Shown: positions 29,886 through 36,496 of the stretch, piece after piece
Position numbering within the stretch: position 1 is the first letter of the stretch
How the letters are laid out: each line of letters begins with the position of its first letter
From: Caryophanales bacterium UBA3260
GTDB lineage: Bacteria > Bacillota_I > Bacilli_A > RF39 > UBA660
Direction: 5' to 3'
Length of the DNA stretch: 38,466 nt
Assembly (NCBI GenBank): GCA_002362595.1
Contig: DEUO01000057.1
Coordinates: forward strand, 1-38,466
Made by a program: the position numbers and the translations under genes
Notes under the pieces: model-generated
What the model saw: the letters and a program-made list of their open reading frames with translations, nothing else
What the model was told of the DNA's origin: nothing
Database searches by the model: none

Positions 29886-30768
29886 ACTCTATTCCCTTCG
29901 TTTTCATAAACTTAACAAGTTCTGTTATATTCTCATAACTTGTTTTAACTTTAAACACTGCTTCACATAGTTCTTCAGATTCTTCTTGGATAGCTGCTTG
30001 AGCAACTGGAGCACTCAATATCACTTTAGGTTCTTCTACTACTGCTTGAACTACTGTCGCTTTATTTTCTACAATTTTGTTTATGATTTTTTGTCTATCA
30101 GCAACTTCTTTAATACTTCTAGCTAAGTTTCTATCTTTCATGTACTCTACTAAAATTTCTTCGGCATTATCCATAGCTTCGATAGTATCTACATCTTTTA
30201 CGATGTTATCTATAAATTCATCTATTTCTTTGTACTTTTTCTTAGCAACAGATCCTTTATCAGAAATATCTGATAATCCTACACTTTGGTTCATTTCTTC
30301 GTATTGTGTGAATCCTAAGTTCTTTGTAGCCTTATACTCTTCAAAATATCTTTTTAGAGTTTCTTTAGCTTCATCTTTCTTCCTTTCGTCATACGCATTG
30401 CATTGAGTATTAATCATATCGTACGTTTCTTTTAATATTGCTTCAGTTTCTTTAGCTAACTTCTCAAACAAATCTATTGGCTTTTTAAATTCAGAAACTA
30501 TACTTTTACGATATTCAGCTATTTTATCTTTTGCTTTATTAATGTTTGCTTTTTCATCTTTAGCATCATTTAAATTGTCATCTGTGACGATTAATTTACT
30601 ATAATATTCATTCATCGCTAGTGCTTGCTTTTTAACCTCAGCAATGTTTGTTGTAACTTCTCCAACAGTTTTAATTTTTGCTTCTGGTTCAATTATTTCT
30701 AAAACAGGATTTTCTTTCTCATCAAGCACTTCTGCTTCTTGAATCTTTATTTCTTCTTCCATGTCCAT
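29869..30768 (-). CDS. DUF1351 phage protein
   Basis: A 299-residue helical protein. The DUF1351 core includes IAEVKKQALAMNEYYSKLIV, DDNLNDAKDEKANINKAKDKI, SIVSEFKKPIDLFEKL and INTQCNAYDERKKDEAKETL. The C-terminus has a YENITELVKFMKTKGIEYE segment. Family members lie directly upstream of recT in temperate Firmicutes phages and are thought to take part in recombination. No catalytic residues are known. The start has an AGGAGGATAT ribosome site. Confidence 0.88.
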   Translation of the reverse strand: MDMEEEIKIQEAEVLDEKENPVLEIIEPEAKIKTVGEVTTNIAEVKKQALAMNEYYSKLIVTDDNLNDAKDEKANINKAKDKIAEYRKSIVSEFKKPIDLFEKLAKETEAILKETYDMINTQCNAYDERKKDEAKETLKRYFEEYKATKNLGFTQYEEMNQSVGLSDISDKGSVAKKKYKEIDEFIDNIVKDVDTIEAMDNAEEILVEYMKDRNLARSIKEVADRQKIINKIVENKATVVQAVVEEPKVILSAPVAQAAIQEESEELCEAVFKVKTSYENITELVKFMKTKGIEYESIE

Positions 30769-30774
30769 ATCCTC

Positions 30775-31059
30775 CTACTCATAAAAACTAACATCAAGAT
30801 CATTCAATAGCTCTACAAATTTCTCTTTGAATGTTTTTTCGTTTCTTTCATAAATTTCTTTTTGTGTTTGCTCTTCTGTTTTTTCAAAAACAATTCCTTT
30901 CTTTTTCAGACATTCTGGGCAAATATCCAGTCTTAAATCATTTTCTATTATTTTGTTTTTGCACGAATACGCATTATTTTGTGATAATCTCATTTGAATC
31001 ATCTCATCTTTTGTTTTTGTTTGCTTACAGATGTCGCAAACATGACTTACTACTTCCAT
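30775..31059 (-). CDS. Small zinc-binding phage protein
   Basis: A 94-residue protein with two cysteine pairs: CDICKQTKTKDEM at 8-20 and ICPECLKKKG at about 47-56. They would hold one zinc ion in a ribbon-like fold. A charged helix follows (EEQTQKEIYERNEKTFKEKFV). It has an AAGGAGG ribosome site. Its place between small early genes and DUF1351/RecT suggests a nucleic-acid role, without direct support. Confidence 0.7.
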   Translation of the reverse strand: MEVVSHVCDICKQTKTKDEMIQMRLSQNNAYSCKNKIIENDLRLDICPECLKKKGIVFEKTEEQTQKEIYERNEKTFKEKFVELLNDLDVSFYE

Positions 31060-31073
31060 CTTTTTACCTCCTT

Positions 31074-31289
31074 CTAAAATTCGTTGTCTACGATACCTTG
31101 TATCATAGCTTGTAACATACTTATCTTTGCATTTTTCTTCTCAATAAGATTATCTTTGTATTTAATGCTACCTTTTAATTGATCTATTTGAGTATTTTTA
31201 TCGCATAATCTTTCTTCAAATTCTTCTAGCATAGTGTTAATTTCATCTATCGTCATTTCTGATATTTGGTTAGCTGTGTAATTTTTCAT
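31074..31289 (-). CDS. Small coiled-coil protein
   Basis: A 71-residue protein. The first 20 residues (MKNYTANQISEMTIDEINTM) are followed by a coiled coil (EEFEERLCDKNTQIDQLKGSIKYKDNLIEKKNAK). Function unknown. It follows the 100-residue gene with a 1-base gap. Confidence 0.65.
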   Translation of the reverse strand: MKNYTANQISEMTIDEINTMLEEFEERLCDKNTQIDQLKGSIKYKDNLIEKKNAKISMLQAMIQGIVDNEF

Positions 31290-31290
31290 A

Positions 31291-31593
31291 TTACTTATTC
31301 ACTCCCATTCCTAATTCGATTATTTTATTACCTTCATTAATTAACAAAGTGCCTAGTTCAATCAAATCTGCTTTTTTATCGTAAATAGCTTCAGTTTGAA
31401 GTACTATAGACATTAGTTTTATTTTTGTTAGTATTTGAGATATTTTTATTTTAAAATCTCGATATTCCTTTGTATAATTTTTATATCTCTCTTCTGCTAA
31501 TTTAATTTGATCGGGATTAATTCCTTCTTTTAATGCTTCTTTTAAATTTTCAATACCATTCTCTTTTATATCTTTTTCAATAAATTCTTTCAT
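31291..31593 (-). CDS. Helical phage protein, unknown
   Basis: A 100-residue protein (MKEFIEKDIKENGIENLKEALKEGINPDQIKLAEERYKNY...) that is almost wholly helical, with a hydrophobic middle (IKISQILTKIKLMSIVLQTEAIY). It has an AAGAGGAAAT ribosome site shared with the stop of the preceding gene. No motif recognised. Confidence 0.65.
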   Translation of the reverse strand: MKEFIEKDIKENGIENLKEALKEGINPDQIKLAEERYKNYTKEYRDFKIKISQILTKIKLMSIVLQTEAIYDKKADLIELGTLLINEGNKIIELGMGVNK

Positions 31594-31594
31594 T

Positions 31595-31762
31595 TTATTT
31601 CCTCTTTTCTATTTTTGGTTGCTCATTGCACCATTTTTTTATTTTTTTAAAAGTATCTTCTCTTTTTACTTCGCGCCAAGCACTATAGCCTACTTTTTCA
31701 AAAGCTATCCATTTTTTGAGTGTCGAATCTTTCTCGACACGATAGCCGTTAATTATTTTCAT
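31595..31762 (-). CDS. 55-residue basic phage protein
   Basis: The ATG at 31760-31762 overlaps the TGA of the helicase-loader gene (ATATGA). It gives a 55-residue basic protein (MKIINGYRVEKDSTLKKWIAF...) with a W-x(9)-W pattern and a lysine-rich end. A stem-like AGTGTCGAATCTTTCTCGACAC palindromic stretch lies inside the coding region (31719-31740, plus strand). Function unknown; the tight overlap with neighbours supports that it is real. Confidence 0.65.
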   Translation of the reverse strand: MKIINGYRVEKDSTLKKWIAFEKVGYSAWREVKREDTFKKIKKWCNEQPKIEKRK

Positions 31763-32328
31763 ATTGTTACTCCTCTTGTATCTAGAACCTTTTTCAGCAA
31801 AGTTTTATCAGATTCATCTTGCATTTTGTTATAAACTTTTTTTAAGATTAAATAATAAGTTTCATCGAACTTCTTATCACTCATATTTTTTAATTCATTT
31901 TCTGTTTCAGTATCTATTTCTCTGCCGATATACTTTGAATAAACTTGTTTTAAATATCTAACAGAACGACATCTACGCAGATGTTCATCAGCTTGTATTC
32001 TGTTAACTATTGTTCTGTCTTTAACAAAAACGATTAAAGGCTTCATACATACATCACAGTAAATAACTGTATTTCTGCTATTTTCTTTTTCGTCAATCGT
32101 CAAAAGATATTTTGTTAAGTAATACGCATTAGGCTCTTGTCCAATATTTTTTTCATTCATAAGCCATTTTTCTAAACTATTATCAACATCATCGTATGAA
32201 TAATCCTTTAGAATTCGATACCATTCATCTTCAATAGCTCTTGTATTGTCTTTGCCATCAATTATTCCAAAAAATTTTCTATGAACTTTAATTTTGGCTA
32301 TCAATGACATTACTTCACTTCTTAGCAT
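31759..32328 (-). CDS. Helicase loader-like protein (G39P type) with zinc site
   Basis: A 189-residue protein. The N-terminal helices (KIKVHRKFFGIIDGKDNTRAIEDEW, RILKDYSYDDVDNSLEKWLMNEKNIGQEPNAYYL) resemble the phage loader/inhibitor family of SPP1 G39P that brings the DnaB-type helicase to the origin. A following cysteine/histidine cluster (YCDVCMKPLIV, then DEHLRRCRSVRYL) could bind zinc. It overlaps the DnaD-like initiator gene by 14 bases, the expected partner. No separate helicase gene is present, so the host helicase is probably used. Confidence 0.72.
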   Translation of the reverse strand: MLRSEVMSLIAKIKVHRKFFGIIDGKDNTRAIEDEWYRILKDYSYDDVDNSLEKWLMNEKNIGQEPNAYYLTKYLLTIDEKENSRNTVIYCDVCMKPLIVFVKDRTIVNRIQADEHLRRCRSVRYLKQVYSKYIGREIDTETENELKNMSDKKFDETYYLILKKVYNKMQDESDKTLLKKVLDTRGVTI

Positions 32329-33124
32329 ATTGTTCCTCTTCTTCGATTTCTTTTTGTTTTTTTAATCTTTCTTCAAAACTTTCGTTGTTTTCATGCTGTT
32401 TATTTTTGAATTTATTTTCATCTTCAAGAATTTCGTCCCACGTCTTACTTCCCCAGGACTTTAAAACACCTTCTATGTAGCTTAATTTTCTGACGCCATT
32501 TAAGACGCTGATTTCAATCGCTTTTTTTACTTTAAATGTTCCATAATCTTGTTCAAGGTTTATTAGTTTTTCTGTAATTATTGATGATAAAGTTCCTATA
32601 TTATTTTCATATATACTTAATATATTTATTTCTTTATTATCAATTTCATTTTCAATTACAACTTCAATTTCATTTTCAGTGTTTTGCTTAACGTTTGCTG
32701 TAGTTTTTGCTTTAGCAAAATTGTTAACAAAATCATTCTTTTCTAATTTTGTTTTTATTCCTTTTTTACCTGATTTTGACCTTTGTTCGCTTATTATTCC
32801 GTCTCTTCTCATTCTTTTTTGATACAATAAATCATCTTCAATGATTAAGACTTTTTCTTCAATTAATTCTTTTAAAGCATCTTCTATAGTTTGCAAATCG
32901 TAAGGCATTTGCTTTAAAAATTTAAGTGCAAAATTAGTTATTACATTATCTGTTTGCTTATCTTTTTGCTTAAGCAAAATACAACCGTATTCATCACTTT
33001 TGTGTAATATACACATTACTCTTATATAAACACCATTTGCAGCAGCACTACACTCTATCAGCTTTTCATCCGTCATAAAGTCTTGGACGTATAATGGAAT
33101 ATAAGGTTGTCCTTTTAAAGCCAT
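32315..33124 (-). CDS. Replication initiator with DnaD-like domains
   Basis: A 269-residue protein from MALKGQPYIPLYVQDF. The ATG at 33124 has GGAGG 6 bases upstream. The N-terminal winged-helix part (about 1-105: DFMTDEKLIECSAAANGVYIRVMCIL, TIEDALKELIEEKVLIIEDDLLYQKRM) is the phage DUF1376/initiator type. A basic/glutamate-rich linker follows. The C-terminal DnaD-like domain (about 165-245) has INLEQDYGTFKVKKAIEISVLNGVRKLSYIEGVLKSWGSK. Such proteins bind the phage origin, often located within their own gene. A long charged tail ends in EEEEQYAKK. Confidence 0.85.
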   Translation of the reverse strand: MALKGQPYIPLYVQDFMTDEKLIECSAAANGVYIRVMCILHKSDEYGCILLKQKDKQTDNVITNFALKFLKQMPYDLQTIEDALKELIEEKVLIIEDDLLYQKRMRRDGIISEQRSKSGKKGIKTKLEKNDFVNNFAKAKTTANVKQNTENEIEVVIENEIDNKEINILSIYENNIGTLSSIITEKLINLEQDYGTFKVKKAIEISVLNGVRKLSYIEGVLKSWGSKTWDEILEDENKFKNKQHENNESFEERLKKQKEIEEEEQYAKK

Positions 33125-33191
33125 TTTAACCTCCATTCTATTTAAATTTTGTAAATTTAATAAATTATGTTATAATCAGATTGTTAATTTT

Positions 33192-33374
33192 TTAATTAAC
33201 GCTGTGAATCTGTGCTGTTTGTACTTCCGATACATCAGCACTTTTTTGTTGATCATTTATTTGACCCAATCTGAAGTCAATCATTATTACGCCAATGATT
33301 ATTAGTGCGTAAAATAACGCTACACTTAAAATAATGTCTTTAGCTGATTTTTTTAATTTATATCTCTTCTTCAT
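33192..33374 (-). CDS. 60-residue membrane protein
   Basis: A small protein with a basic start (MKKRYKLKKSAKD), one membrane helix (about 14-33, IILSVALFYALIIIGVIMI) and a polar tail with Q, S and V. It has an AAAGGAATG ribosome site and overlaps the HTH gene upstream by 4 bases. Function unknown. Confidence 0.7.
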   Translation of the reverse strand: MKKRYKLKKSAKDIILSVALFYALIIIGVIMIDFRLGQINDQQKSADVSEVQTAQIHSVN

Positions 33375-33667
33375 TTTCTACATTCCTTTCTATTTAAATC
33401 TTTTAAGTTGTCTAAAAATATTCCAAAAATATCTCCACTTTTTTCTAAATAATTCTTAAAAGCGATACGTCCAGTTTTATATTCTATAAGTAAACCTGGA
33501 CTAATATTAAATGTCCATTTAGTTGGACTCTGTTGAACTGCTGTACCAAAAGGTAATCTTTTATCTTTTAATCCTTGCCTGATAAAACTAGGTGTTGCTC
33601 CAATAAATTCAGCAGCATCTTTAACCGATACGCAATTCATTTTCTGGATTTCTTCAATTGTTAGCAT
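33371..33667 (-). CDS. HTH DNA-binding protein, excisionase/MerR-like
   Basis: A 98-residue protein. Residues about 8-45 (NCVSVKDAAEFIGATPSFIRQGLKDKRLPFGTAV) form a winged or MerR-type helix-turn-helix as in excisionases and phage early regulators. The rest (IEYKTGRIAFKNYL...) is short and basic. An AAGGGAG ribosome site precedes the ATG. It heads the block of replication genes, in divergent orientation to the plus-strand gene at 33753. Function as excisionase or early regulator is inferred. Confidence 0.7.
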   Translation of the reverse strand: MLTIEEIQKMNCVSVKDAAEFIGATPSFIRQGLKDKRLPFGTAVQQSPTKWTFNISPGLLIEYKTGRIAFKNYLEKSGDIFGIFLDNLKDLNRKECRK

Positions 33668-33752
33668 AATTAATCTCCCTTCGTAGTGTGTTTGTGATTT
33701 TTTATTTCATCTCACTTTGATATAATATTTATTTGAAAGCGAGGTGTTATTA

Positions 33753-34157
33753 ATGTTTTTTGGCAATAAAACTAAAAATAATATGTATAAGATTTTAAAA
33801 TCTCTTAGTAAAACTCATGACTTTAAAAAAACAGAAAAATTGTTATCTAATAAAATTTCAAAAGATGATTATAATTCTACTATTATTGAATGTGTAGAAT
33901 ATCAATATTTAAAGAATGTTGACTATTATATAAATGTATTAGGCACTTATGTAATTAACTTCCCTAGCAAAGTCTTTATTACTTGTTTAGGATATGACTT
34001 TCTCAAAAATTATTTTTCTTCTATTTTTAAATTATTGCGTGATTTACTTTTAATCATAGTTACTGCCCTTATTACAGTTCATATTAATAATTGGTTTTCA
34101 ACTGAACCAACCCAAAGTCCATCTTGCAATTGCTATTCCGATGGGAATACCAATTAA
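33753..34157 (+). CDS. Plus-strand membrane protein embedded in the early operon
   Basis: About 134 residues from MFFGNKTKNN; the ATG at 33753 has GCGAGGTG 5-6 bases upstream. An extended -10 (TGATATAAT, around 33718-33726) lies just upstream, so the gene has its own promoter. Its N-terminal two-thirds is basic and helical (KILKSLSKTHDFKKTEKLLSN). It is followed by one membrane helix (about 105-124, LLLIIVTALITVHINNW) and a polar tail with cysteines. It runs against the surrounding minus-strand early operon and overlaps its 44-residue neighbour antisense by 60 bases. Lysogenic expression and a role in immunity or exclusion are plausible but unproven. Confidence 0.65.
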   Translation: MFFGNKTKNNMYKILKSLSKTHDFKKTEKLLSNKISKDDYNSTIIECVEYQYLKNVDYYINVLGTYVINFPSKVFITCLGYDFLKNYFSSIFKLLRDLLLIIVTALITVHINNWFSTEPTQSPSCNCYSDGNTN

Positions 34158-34229
34158 CATTTCTATGGGTATTGTAATCAATTCGAATAATATTGGATGT
34201 TTTTCATAAAAACTTTGAATTATATTTAG
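34098..34229 (-). CDS. 43-residue membrane peptide, antisense overlap
   Basis: The ATG at 34229 (AGAGGGAAAAA ribosome site) opens MLNIIQSFYEKHPILFELI followed by a membrane helix (TIPIEMLIGIPIGIAIA). A longer frame starts at 34283. The 3' end overlaps the 3' end of the plus-strand membrane gene on the other strand; the two are convergent. It is probably real because of its ribosome site and operon position, but it is small. Confidence 0.5.
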   Translation of the reverse strand, partial: LNIIQSFYEKHPILFELITIPIEMLIGIPIGIAIARWTLGWFS

Positions 34230-34353
34230 CATTTTTTCCCTCTGTTTCTTTTTTAGATTCAACGATGATAATTGGTTTTCCATTATCGTCTTTTTTTATA
34301 ACTACTTGCTTTTCTTCTTCACTTAGTTGTTTATACATTTCTAATAAATTCAT
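34204..34353 (-). CDS. 49-residue charged phage protein
   Basis: The ATG at 34351-34353 follows CGGAGGGATAGG, a strong ribosome site. The protein (MNLLEMYKQLSEEEKQVVIKK...) is helical, then has a strand KPIIIVESKKE and a basic end. It follows the Cro-like gene directly, so it is the second gene of the leftward early transcript. Function unknown. Confidence 0.65.
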   Translation of the reverse strand: MNLLEMYKQLSEEEKQVVIKKDDNGKPIIIVESKKETEGKNAKYNSKFL

Positions 34354-34354
34354 C

Positions 34355-34591
34355 CTATCCCTCCGATTCTTCACTATTATTTGCAATTAAATTGCAATTT
34401 TGTGGTAAAAAAATAACATCATTATATGATACATTAAATAAATCTAATATTTTTTCAACAATTGGAATGTCTGGATAGGATTTGTAATTTTCATAGTTAT
34501 TTAATGTACTTTCAGAAATTCCTAGAATTTTAGCAGTCTCTTGCTGTGTTAGCCCACGATTTATTCTTAAAGCTTTTAATGTTAATCTCAA
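34355..34591 (-). CDS. Cro-like HTH repressor
   Basis: A 78-residue XRE-family protein. Its helix-turn-helix spans about 12-45 (RGLTQQETAKILGISESTLNNYENYKSYPDIPIVEKIL). The start codon is TTG at 34591 with AGGAGGTG 7 bases upstream. It is the first gene of the leftward early operon, divergent from the repressor at 34739. A perfect TTGCAATT operator lies inside its 3' end (34381-34397). Short size, lack of a peptidase domain and position argue for Cro. Confidence 0.85.
   Translation of the reverse strand: MRLTLKALRINRGLTQQETAKILGISESTLNNYENYKSYPDIPIVEKILDLFNVSYNDVIFLPQNCNLIANNSEESEG
34381..34397. promoter_or_regulatory. Operator O1, perfect palindrome inside the cro-like gene
   Basis: TTGCAATTAAATTGCAA, a perfect 17-bp inverted repeat identical in its half-sites to the intergenic operators. 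It lies in the last codons of the Cro-like gene, about 225 bases from the promoters. That is suitable for looping or for blocking leftward transcription. Confidence 0.75.
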
Positions 34592-34616
34592 TTTATTTCA
34601 CCTCCTAACTATCACA

Positions 34617-34645
34617 AGTATATTGCAATTAGATTGCAATGTCAA
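34617..34645 (-). promoter_or_regulatory. Leftward early promoter containing operator O2
   Basis: On the minus strand TTGACA (34640-34645) and TATACT (34617-34622) are 17 bases apart. The spacer (34623-34639) is exactly one operator, TTGCAATCTAATTGCAA on that strand. A repressor bound here would cover both promoter elements. It drives the Cro-like gene and the early operon. Confidence 0.9.
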
Positions 34646-34652
34646 CACTTTT

Positions 34653-34669
34653 TTGCAATTTAATTGTAA
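34653..34669. promoter_or_regulatory. Operator O3
   Basis: TTGCAATTTAATTGTAA, one mismatch from the perfect palindrome. It lies between the two divergent promoters, centred 30 bases from O2 (about three DNA turns), which would allow cooperative binding on one face. Confidence 0.8.
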
Positions 34670-34685
34670 CTTTTTAATGAAAAAC

Positions 34686-34714
34686 TTGTTTTTTTTGCAT
34701 TTTAATTATATAAT
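34686..34714 (+). promoter_or_regulatory. Rightward promoter of the repressor operon with weak operator O4
   Basis: TTGTTT (34686-34691) and TATAAT (34709-34714) are 17 bases apart. A degenerate operator (TTGCATTTTAATTATAT, 34695-34711) fills the spacer. This would give weak self-control of the repressor gene. Confidence 0.7.
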
Positions 34715-34738
34715 TAATTTAGAAAGGAGCGATTACTA

Positions 34739-35092
34739 TTGAGTGATTTGGGAAACAAAGAAATTTTTGCTGAAAATTTAAATTATTATATGAAGATAAA
34801 CAATGTTGACAGAATTAAACTATGTAAAGATTTAGATTTTAATTACACTACTGTTCGGGAATGGACTAATGGTACAGCATATCCAAGAATAGATAAAATT
34901 GAGATGATTGCAAACTATTTTAATATTCAAAAATCTGATCTAATAGAACGACGTGAAAAGAATATTAATAACGAACGTGAAATTTTATTTAATAAAACTA
35001 AAGATATTCTATCAGATGATGACTGGTCTACTATTGAGTTTATAATGAATAAGACCATTGCAAATTATGAAAAGAATAAAAATGGAGAGTAA
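34739..35092 (+). CDS. CI-like phage repressor (XRE family)
   Basis: A 117-residue protein with TTG start (34739) and GAAAGGAG 8-9 bases upstream. The helix-turn-helix spans about 18-62 (NNVDRIKLCKDLDFNYTTVREWTNGTAYPRIDKIEMIANYFNI). The C-terminus is short and helical, without a LexA-type autocleavage domain. Its inactivation therefore probably depends on the ImmA-type protease encoded next. It would bind the TTGCAATT operators and hold the lysogenic state. Confidence 0.88.
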   Translation: MSDLGNKEIFAENLNYYMKINNVDRIKLCKDLDFNYTTVREWTNGTAYPRIDKIEMIANYFNIQKSDLIERREKNINNEREILFNKTKDILSDDDWSTIEFIMNKTIANYEKNKNGE

Positions 35093-35094
35093 AA

Positions 35095-35430
35095 TTGAAT
35101 ATATTAAATATGTTAAAGGGTATTATTACTCAAAAAGAATTATTAAATTATTGCAATGCATCTATCGTATATGAACATTTACCTATAATGATAAATGGAT
35201 ATGTATTTAATTACGATAATGTTAATTTTATAATAGTTAACAAAAATTTATCTTATTATAAAAAGAAAAAAACAATTCTACATGAATTAGCACATATAGA
35301 ATTGAATCAGTTAAATCAAGCTGATGAAGACTTATTTGCCTTTCATATTCAAGAATACGAAGATGAAGCTGATAAGTACTTAAATTTGATTTACGAAACT
35401 ATAAAATTAGAAAAGGATATAAAAATATGA
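35095..35430 (+). CDS. ImmA/IrrE-type metallopeptidase
   Basis: A 111-residue protein with TTG start; GGAGAG, 5 bases upstream, overlaps the end of the repressor gene. The zinc motif HELAH (63-67, KKTILHELAHIELNQ) and a downstream EDEADKY that can give the third ligand define the ImmA/IrrE family. In ICEBs1 and related elements ImmA cleaves the phage-type repressor after DNA damage or quorum signals. Immediate adjacency to the repressor supports the same role in prophage induction. Confidence 0.88.
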   Translation: MNILNMLKGIITQKELLNYCNASIVYEHLPIMINGYVFNYDNVNFIIVNKNLSYYKKKKTILHELAHIELNQLNQADEDLFAFHIQEYEDEADKYLNLIYETIKLEKDIKI

Positions 35431-35978
35431 AATGTAAATTTTGTGGAGAAGAATTACAAGGTGATTCTAAATTTTGTACTCATTGTGGTAAAAGCCAAAA
35501 TACTTCAAAAAGTTATGAATTTACTGGAAGTACGTATGGAGCTAGTACTATAATCATTGAAAATGGAACTTTAACAATTAAAAGAAAAGGAGTTTTATCT
35601 TTTTTAAACAAAGGATTTTCTGGGGAGAAAAAAATAAGTATTAAGCAGATAACTGGTACTCAATATAAACCAGCTGGATTAAACAACGGCTATTTACAGT
35701 TTCTAATTATGGGAAGTCACGAAATAAAAGGTGGTTTAAAAGCTGCACAACATGACGAAAATACAGTTGTTTGGGCACATAAAAATCAAAATAAAAATGC
35801 GGCAGAAATTATTGAGTACATTAATAACTATAATAATTCTGATAGTCAAGCAAATAATAATGTTAATATCATTCAAAGTGATAATTATGATAAACTAATA
35901 AAATTAAAAAAACTTTTGGATGATAATATAATTACTCAAGAAGAATTTGAAAAAGAAAAAACAAAATTATTAGGATAG
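35427..35978 (+). CDS. Zinc-ribbon / PH-like (DUF4429) / SHOCT protein
   Basis: A 183-residue protein with three parts. Residues 1-24 form a zinc ribbon (MKCKFCGEELQGDSKFCTHCGK). A beta-rich PH-like DUF4429 region follows (about 33-135: STIIIENGTLTIKRKGVLSF, ISIKQITGTQYKPAG, NGYLQFLIMGS). A C-terminal SHOCT motif (about 155-183, LIKLKKLLDDNIITQEEFEKEKTKLLG) ends the protein. Its start overlaps the ImmA gene by 4 bases, so it is in the lysogeny operon and probably made in the lysogen. It could be a membrane-sensing or exclusion factor; this is inference. Confidence 0.8.
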   Translation: MKCKFCGEELQGDSKFCTHCGKSQNTSKSYEFTGSTYGASTIIIENGTLTIKRKGVLSFLNKGFSGEKKISIKQITGTQYKPAGLNNGYLQFLIMGSHEIKGGLKAAQHDENTVVWAHKNQNKNAAEIIEYINNYNNSDSQANNNVNIIQSDNYDKLIKLKKLLDDNIITQEEFEKEKTKLLG

Positions 35979-36022
35979 AAAAGAACACTAAAAAATGTGA
36001 TATAAATGAAGGAAGTATAATT

Positions 36023-36337
36023 ATGAAAATTGTAGAAATTAAATGTCCAAATTGTAAAGCAAGTCTAAATGTCAATAAAGATTTAGAAAAAGTAAATTGT
36101 AACTATTGTGGAGCTCAATTTTTGGTTGAAGATGAGACAAAAACAAATGCAGAAAAAATAATTAAATCTTTAGGAAACGAGTTGCAAAAAAATCGAGATT
36201 ATTATAGTTCAGAAGAATATAAAAAAAGATTAGAAATTCATAGAACAGAATCAGTAAAATCTTTAAAAATTCTAGCAATATTTTTATTAGTTATATTTTT
36301 AATTTTTGGATTAATTATTCTTTTAACAAGTAAATAA
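36023..36337 (+). CDS. Zinc-ribbon protein with C-terminal membrane anchor
   Basis: A 104-residue protein. An N-terminal zinc ribbon (8-34: CPNCKASLNV...VNCNYCGAQFLV) and a charged helix are followed by a C-terminal membrane helix (about 82-102, ILAIFLLVIFLIFGLIILL). Its ribosome site is weak (GAAGGAAG 10-11 bases before the ATG). Together with the preceding zinc-ribbon gene it forms lysogenic cargo between the immunity module and the integrase. Function unknown. Confidence 0.75.
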   Translation: MKIVEIKCPNCKASLNVNKDLEKVNCNYCGAQFLVEDETKTNAEKIIKSLGNELQKNRDYYSSEEYKKRLEIHRTESVKSLKILAIFLLVIFLIFGLIILLTSK

Positions 36338-36339
36338 AA

Positions 36340-36389
36340 AATCCTATCTGCTGTAACAAATAGGATTAAGTTATGCTGTAACATAACTT
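36340..36389. terminator. Two tandem hairpins after the lysogeny operon
   Basis: AATCCTAT/ATAGGATT (36340-36347 with 36360-36367) and AAGTTATG/CATAACTT (36368-36375 with 36382-36389) stand back to back. Both loops contain CTGTAA. No good T run follows on the plus strand. On the minus strand the first stem is followed by TTTTT, so it may stop antisense reads from the integrase side. Confidence 0.5.
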
Positions 36390-36428
36390 TATAGAAAATA
36401 CACAAACACACTACTGAATGAGTTTTTT

Positions 36429-36450
36429 CTATGGCTTAATTGTACCATAG
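36429..36450. promoter_or_regulatory. Inverted repeat upstream of the integrase gene
   Basis: CTATGG and CCATAG are separated by 10 bases, 47 bases before the integrase ATG. It may be a regulator site or a small hairpin in the integrase leader. No clear promoter is attached. Confidence 0.3.
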
Positions 36451-36496
36451 TTTAAACTTAAAAACAAATAAAAGAATTAAAGAAAGAGGTAAAATT

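Noticed and set aside
33140..33190. Promoter-like TTGTAA/TATAAT on the plus strand before the DnaD-like gene
   Set aside because: It would read toward short minus-strand genes with no plus-strand gene until 33753; AT-rich chance match.
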